A DNA stretch of 58,594 bases. It comes from CAYUIS01 sp964444825 (GTDB taxonomy: Bacteria > Chloroflexota > Anaerolineae > B4-G1). The position numbers were made by a program, and so were the translations under genes. The stretch lies in NCBI GenBank assembly GCA_964444825.1, contig CAYUIS010000012.1, forward strand, positions 1-58,594, given 5' to 3'. Position 1 is the first letter of the stretch. Each line of letters opens with the position of its first letter. The notes under the pieces were generated by a model. It had not been told where the DNA came from. It did not search any database and was given only the letters and a program-made list of their open reading frames with translations. This document shows positions 56,254-58,594 of this stretch, piece by piece.

Positions 56254-56970
56254 CTATCTCCCTTGAGACCCTAAAGGTTTAGCGTAGGGTCTTTACAATA
56301 GAACAACTGACGACTGTGAGATTTCTTCCAAAACGATCACCTTGTGAAAACCTTTAGGGTCTTCTATGTTACCTGGGCTGCGCGTACAATCTTATCACAG
56401 TTTTGTAAGGTCGCAATTTAGGTTTGGAGATTCGGAGTTCGGAATTCGGCGTTGGGGGGGGATTAGCAGGTTGGCAGGGCAAAAGGTTTGTACAGCAAGT
56501 GTGCAAACCTCTTCTCATTGTCACCGCAAAGATCGCCAAGGACGCAAAGGGTATCTTGGGGTTTCTCAGGCTGCTTGGTGCTCTGGGGGGGGGAATGACA
56601 ATGAATCAGGAGGATACACCGAATCAACAGCGCTGAATTGGTGGAAAGCTTGGCGTTCGACGCCACATTCGAAAAATCATAACCGGGCAACATTTCCCAG
56701 GGAGAACACGAACAGCAAGGAGGGGGTGCAATCCTCACCGCGATCCAACCTACGTACCTCCGCCGTTTTCAGGTGCAAGATACTTCCACAGGCAAGCGTG
56801 CAGGCAGGAAGCCTGCGATCCGGGGGCGAGATTGCGGGTTGGGAATGAATTGAGCAAGGGGTCGCACAGTAGGCAAAGAAACCGAGTCCCAGGTGTGTGG
56901 CGGGTGCTAGGTGGCACCCTTACAGGCATGGGACTCTGAGAGTCTGCCTATGGTGAAGAGATATCTGACG
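56254..56970. other. Repeat-bearing intergenic region without a convincing gene
   Basis: Some 700 bp with no supported coding sequence. It contains a 15-bp inverted repeat AGACCCTAAAGGTTT (56266-56280) with its complement at 56348-56362, and a competing 8-bp repeat (56266-56273 with 56285-56292). A motif of the CACCGCAAAGNNCGCCAAGGACGC type lies around 56521-56549, G-runs at 56453-56461 and 56586-56594, and a GCAGGCAGGAAGCCTGC-like dyad around 56801-56817. These are typical dispersed intergenic repeats. A long open frame on the + strand here (56366-56848) has no recognisable protein features. Confidence 0.6.
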
Positions 56971-56974
56971 CCGT

Positions 56975-57418
56975 CTAGTCGGACTTGATGGCGGCAAAGA
57001 CAGCTCCGCCGATGGCCGCCAGCCCCGATCCGAGGGCCAGGGTGCATATCAGGCCCGGAACGGCCATGATCCTTGGATCCATACCGGCCTCTGCGAGCTG
57101 TTGCATCTGTTGCGGGTCCACACCTGGCAGACCCATCCCCTGCGTCAAGCGGACCGTCATAATGACGGCCCCTACAGCGCCACTGATCCCCCCGCCGATC
57201 AGGCCAGCCAGGGCGCCAGCGCTGGCCCCCTTGCCGGGCGTGCGTGGCGGCGTGAGTAGGAATCCTGCCAGCACCCCGATGCCGGTGTACAACATCAGGC
57301 TCACGCCACAGCTAACGTATACCAAACCACCTGCAGGCAGGAATTGGTTTATGATCGTCATCACGAGCAGCACGGCCGTGCCGATCAAACCTGCCTTTAA
57401 TCCTGCTTTTCCAGCCAA
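56975..57418 (-). CDS. Small glycine-rich membrane protein of unknown function
   Basis: A 147-residue protein with about four hydrophobic helices (near 8-25, 33-52, 70-92 and 120-143) rich in Gly and Ala, separated by short loops (TPPRTPGKGAS; GMGLPGVDPQQMQQLAEAG). The helices carry GxxxG-like spacing. No family was recognised with confidence. The TTG at 57418 is chosen because AAGGAGG stands 6 bp before it; an in-frame GTG at 57424 lies directly after the ribosome-binding site. It is on the same strand as, and 111 bp after, the partial HlyD-like gene. Confidence 0.7.
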   Translation of the reverse strand: MAGKAGLKAGLIGTAVLLVMTIINQFLPAGGLVYVSCGVSLMLYTGIGVLAGFLLTPPRTPGKGASAGALAGLIGGGISGAVGAVIMTVRLTQGMGLPGVDPQQMQQLAEAGMDPRIMAVPGLICTLALGSGLAAIGGAVFAAIKSD

Positions 57419-57477
57419 CGACACCCTCCTTATGTGTGTTCCAGTCGCCTGTCCAAAAACTGCTCTAGCCCCAGACA

Positions 57478-57495
57478 CCCCCAGGACGGGGGTTT
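57478..57495. terminator. Possible weak terminator hairpin
   Basis: CCCCC (57478-57482), a 5-nt loop AGGAC and GGGGG (57488-57492) are followed by TTT on the + strand. It lies between the HlyD-like gene and the small membrane protein gene, both on the - strand, so its polarity is the wrong one for those genes and its role is uncertain. Confidence 0.3.
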
Positions 57496-57529
57496 GAGCG
57501 CCCTCCTAATGGGTATTCCAGGTTTTTCG

Positions 57530-58594
57530 TCAATCCACGTCGATCTCTACCATCGCCGTCATGCCCCAACGCAGCCCCGGCGCCACCTCCTCCAACTCGA
57601 CGTATACCGGGTACACCACGTCCCCTCGATAGTCCTGCGCCTGCAACCCGATTCGCTCCACCACCCCCCTCATCTCCTCCTCCGGCATCGCGTCCACCGT
57701 CACCACAACCGCCTGTCCCTCCTCCACCTGCGCCACGTCCAACTCCGTCAAGTCGACCGTCACCGCCTGCAGGTGATCCAAGGTCGCCAGCACGACCGCC
57801 ACCTCGCCGCCGCTCACCGTGTCCCCCTCATCTATCTCCACCGCCACCACCACACCCTCAAACGGCGCTACCAACTCGGCGTTCTCCAGGTTGCCCTGCG
57901 CTTCCTCCAAGCTCAGTCCCGCGGCCTCGATCTCTAACCCCGCCGCGTCGATCTCTTTCTGTAGCTCCTCCGCGTCGAGACGATTCGCCCCCTTTAGCAG
58001 CTCTGCCAGTGCGTCCTGCGCCTCCTGATACGATTGCTCCGCTTGCTGCAATGCGTTCCGGACGTCCTGCATCTGGGCTGAGCCCTGCTGCCGGATGCGG
58101 TCCAGGTTCAGCTTGGCGTCGTCCATCCGCTCCTGCGCCTGATCCACGAACCAGTAGTCCGGCTCCTCCCCCGACTCGTACATCTCCACCCGGGCCTCAT
58201 ACTTGTGCCGCAGGTCCTCGTACACCTCCTGCGCATCCTCCAGGGTCTCGTTCCGAATCGGCCGATCCACCACCTCCGCCAGGTCCAGTTGCGCCGCCAC
58301 GATCGCCGCTTCCGCCTGCGCCACTGCGTGCTCCGCCTGGCGCACGTCCGCCTCGTCCGGCGGTTCCTGCAGTTGCTTCAGCTTTAGTTGGGCCTGGCTC
58401 AGCCGCACCTCCGCCTGGTGGAGACTCAGCTCCGCCTGGGCCACCGCCCGCTCCAGGTCGACCGTCTCCAGCCGGGCCAGCACGTCACCGGCGGCTACGG
58501 TGTCGCCCTCTTGCACCAAAACCGCAGTCACGTCACCCCCGATCTCGAAGCGCAGCTCGCCCCAGCGGGCCGGCTCGATGACGGCTTCGGCCAC
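57530..58594 (-). CDS. HlyD-type membrane fusion / efflux adaptor protein (partial at window edge)
   Basis: The C-terminal 354 residues are visible; the N-terminus runs off the window. A biotinyl-lipoyl half (GGDVTAVLVQEGDTVAAGDVLARLETVDLERAVAQ) leads into a long alpha-helical hairpin with heptad repeats (about 50-215). The second lipoyl half (APFEGVVVAVEIDEGDTVSGG) and a beta-barrel follow, ending in PVYVELEEVAPGLRWGMTAMVEI. Such proteins link an inner-membrane pump (ABC of the MacB type or RND) to the envelope. The long helical hairpin is consistent with a MacA-like role, although no transporter gene is seen in the window. Confidence 0.87.
   Translation of the reverse strand: MAEAVIEPARWGELRFEIGGDVTAVLVQEGDTVAAGDVLARLETVDLERAVAQAELSLHQAEVRLSQAQLKLKQLQEPPDEADVRQAEHAVAQAEAAIVAAQLDLAEVVDRPIRNETLEDAQEVYEDLRHKYEARVEMYESGEEPDYWFVDQAQERMDDAKLNLDRIRQQGSAQMQDVRNALQQAEQSYQEAQDALAELLKGANRLDAEELQKEIDAAGLEIEAAGLSLEEAQGNLENAELVAPFEGVVVAVEIDEGDTVSGGEVAVVLATLDHLQAVTVDLTELDVAQVEEGQAVVVTVDAMPEEEMRGVVERIGLQAQDYRGDVVYPVYVELEEVAPGLRWGMTAMVEIDVD

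Noticed and set aside
56366..56848. 160-codon open frame on the + strand
   Set aside because: No ribosome-binding site, unusual amino-acid composition, and it overlaps intergenic repeats (CGCAAAG, GCAGGCAGG). No family features.

Overview
The window looks like a contig from a draft, probably metagenome-derived genome. Two runs of exactly 100 N (1830-1929 and 56154-56253) are nominal scaffold gaps. The best guess for the organism is a member of the Chloroflexota (Anaerolineae-like). This is an inference from the large secreted beta-helix, lamin-tail and DUF11 proteins ending in YLPLxLR, the CotH/DUF4956 pair, the multi-GAF and double-propeller signalling proteins, and the mix of amino-acid fermentation with molybdenum hydroxylases. 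No marker gene in the window fixes the taxonomy.

Left third (about 0.2-17 kb, all + strand): a catabolic block. A PLP aminotransferase is followed by a decayed IS1182-type transposase and a gap. Then comes a tightly packed run: iorA (5' end lost in the gap), iorB, a fused ADP-forming acyl-CoA synthetase, pyrB, a molybdenum hydroxylase (large subunit plus a fused FAD/2Fe-2S subunit), a heavy-metal P-type ATPase with an odd CSC motif, and a second, three-gene molybdenum hydroxylase. Aminotransferase, IorAB and acyl-CoA synthetase together make a familiar amino-acid fermentation route: amino acid to 2-oxoacid to acyl-CoA plus reduced ferredoxin, then acid plus ATP. Spacing is short throughout (overlaps to about 55 bp), so most of it may be one long transcript.

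Middle (17-30 kb, + strand): a surface-protein locus. A DUF4956 membrane protein overlaps a 1605-residue beta-helix/CotH/lamin-tail protein, which overlaps a 1170-residue lamin-tail/CotH/beta-helix protein. A beta-helix protein built from two copies of the same module follows. A 427-bp stretch is almost identical between the last two genes. After this come a penicillin-acylase pseudogene, tRNA-Arg(CCT) with a clear promoter, a large nested palindrome and a small SHOCT-like gene.

Right half (30-58.6 kb, mostly - strand): a partner-switching regulatory set (STAS antagonist, RsbW-like kinase, six-GAF PP2C phosphatase), divergent from a glycolate-oxidase-like flavoprotein. Then a 1911-residue secreted HEYHH/vWA/DUF11 protein, a putative lipoprotein, glycerate 2-kinase and a solute-binding lipoprotein with its own promoter. 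Next are two membrane vWA proteins (BatA-like and double-vWA), an MFS transporter and a double-propeller histidine kinase cut by the second gap. The far right has a repeat-bearing intergenic stretch, a small glycine-rich membrane protein and a partial HlyD-type adaptor.

Most notable for follow-up: the shared YLPLxLR tail, which looks like a candidate C-terminal sorting signal; the DUF4956-CotH-beta-helix locus; the CSC P-type ATPase between two molybdenum hydroxylases; and the FAD-2Fe-2S fusion whose linker looks like a captured intergenic repeat.
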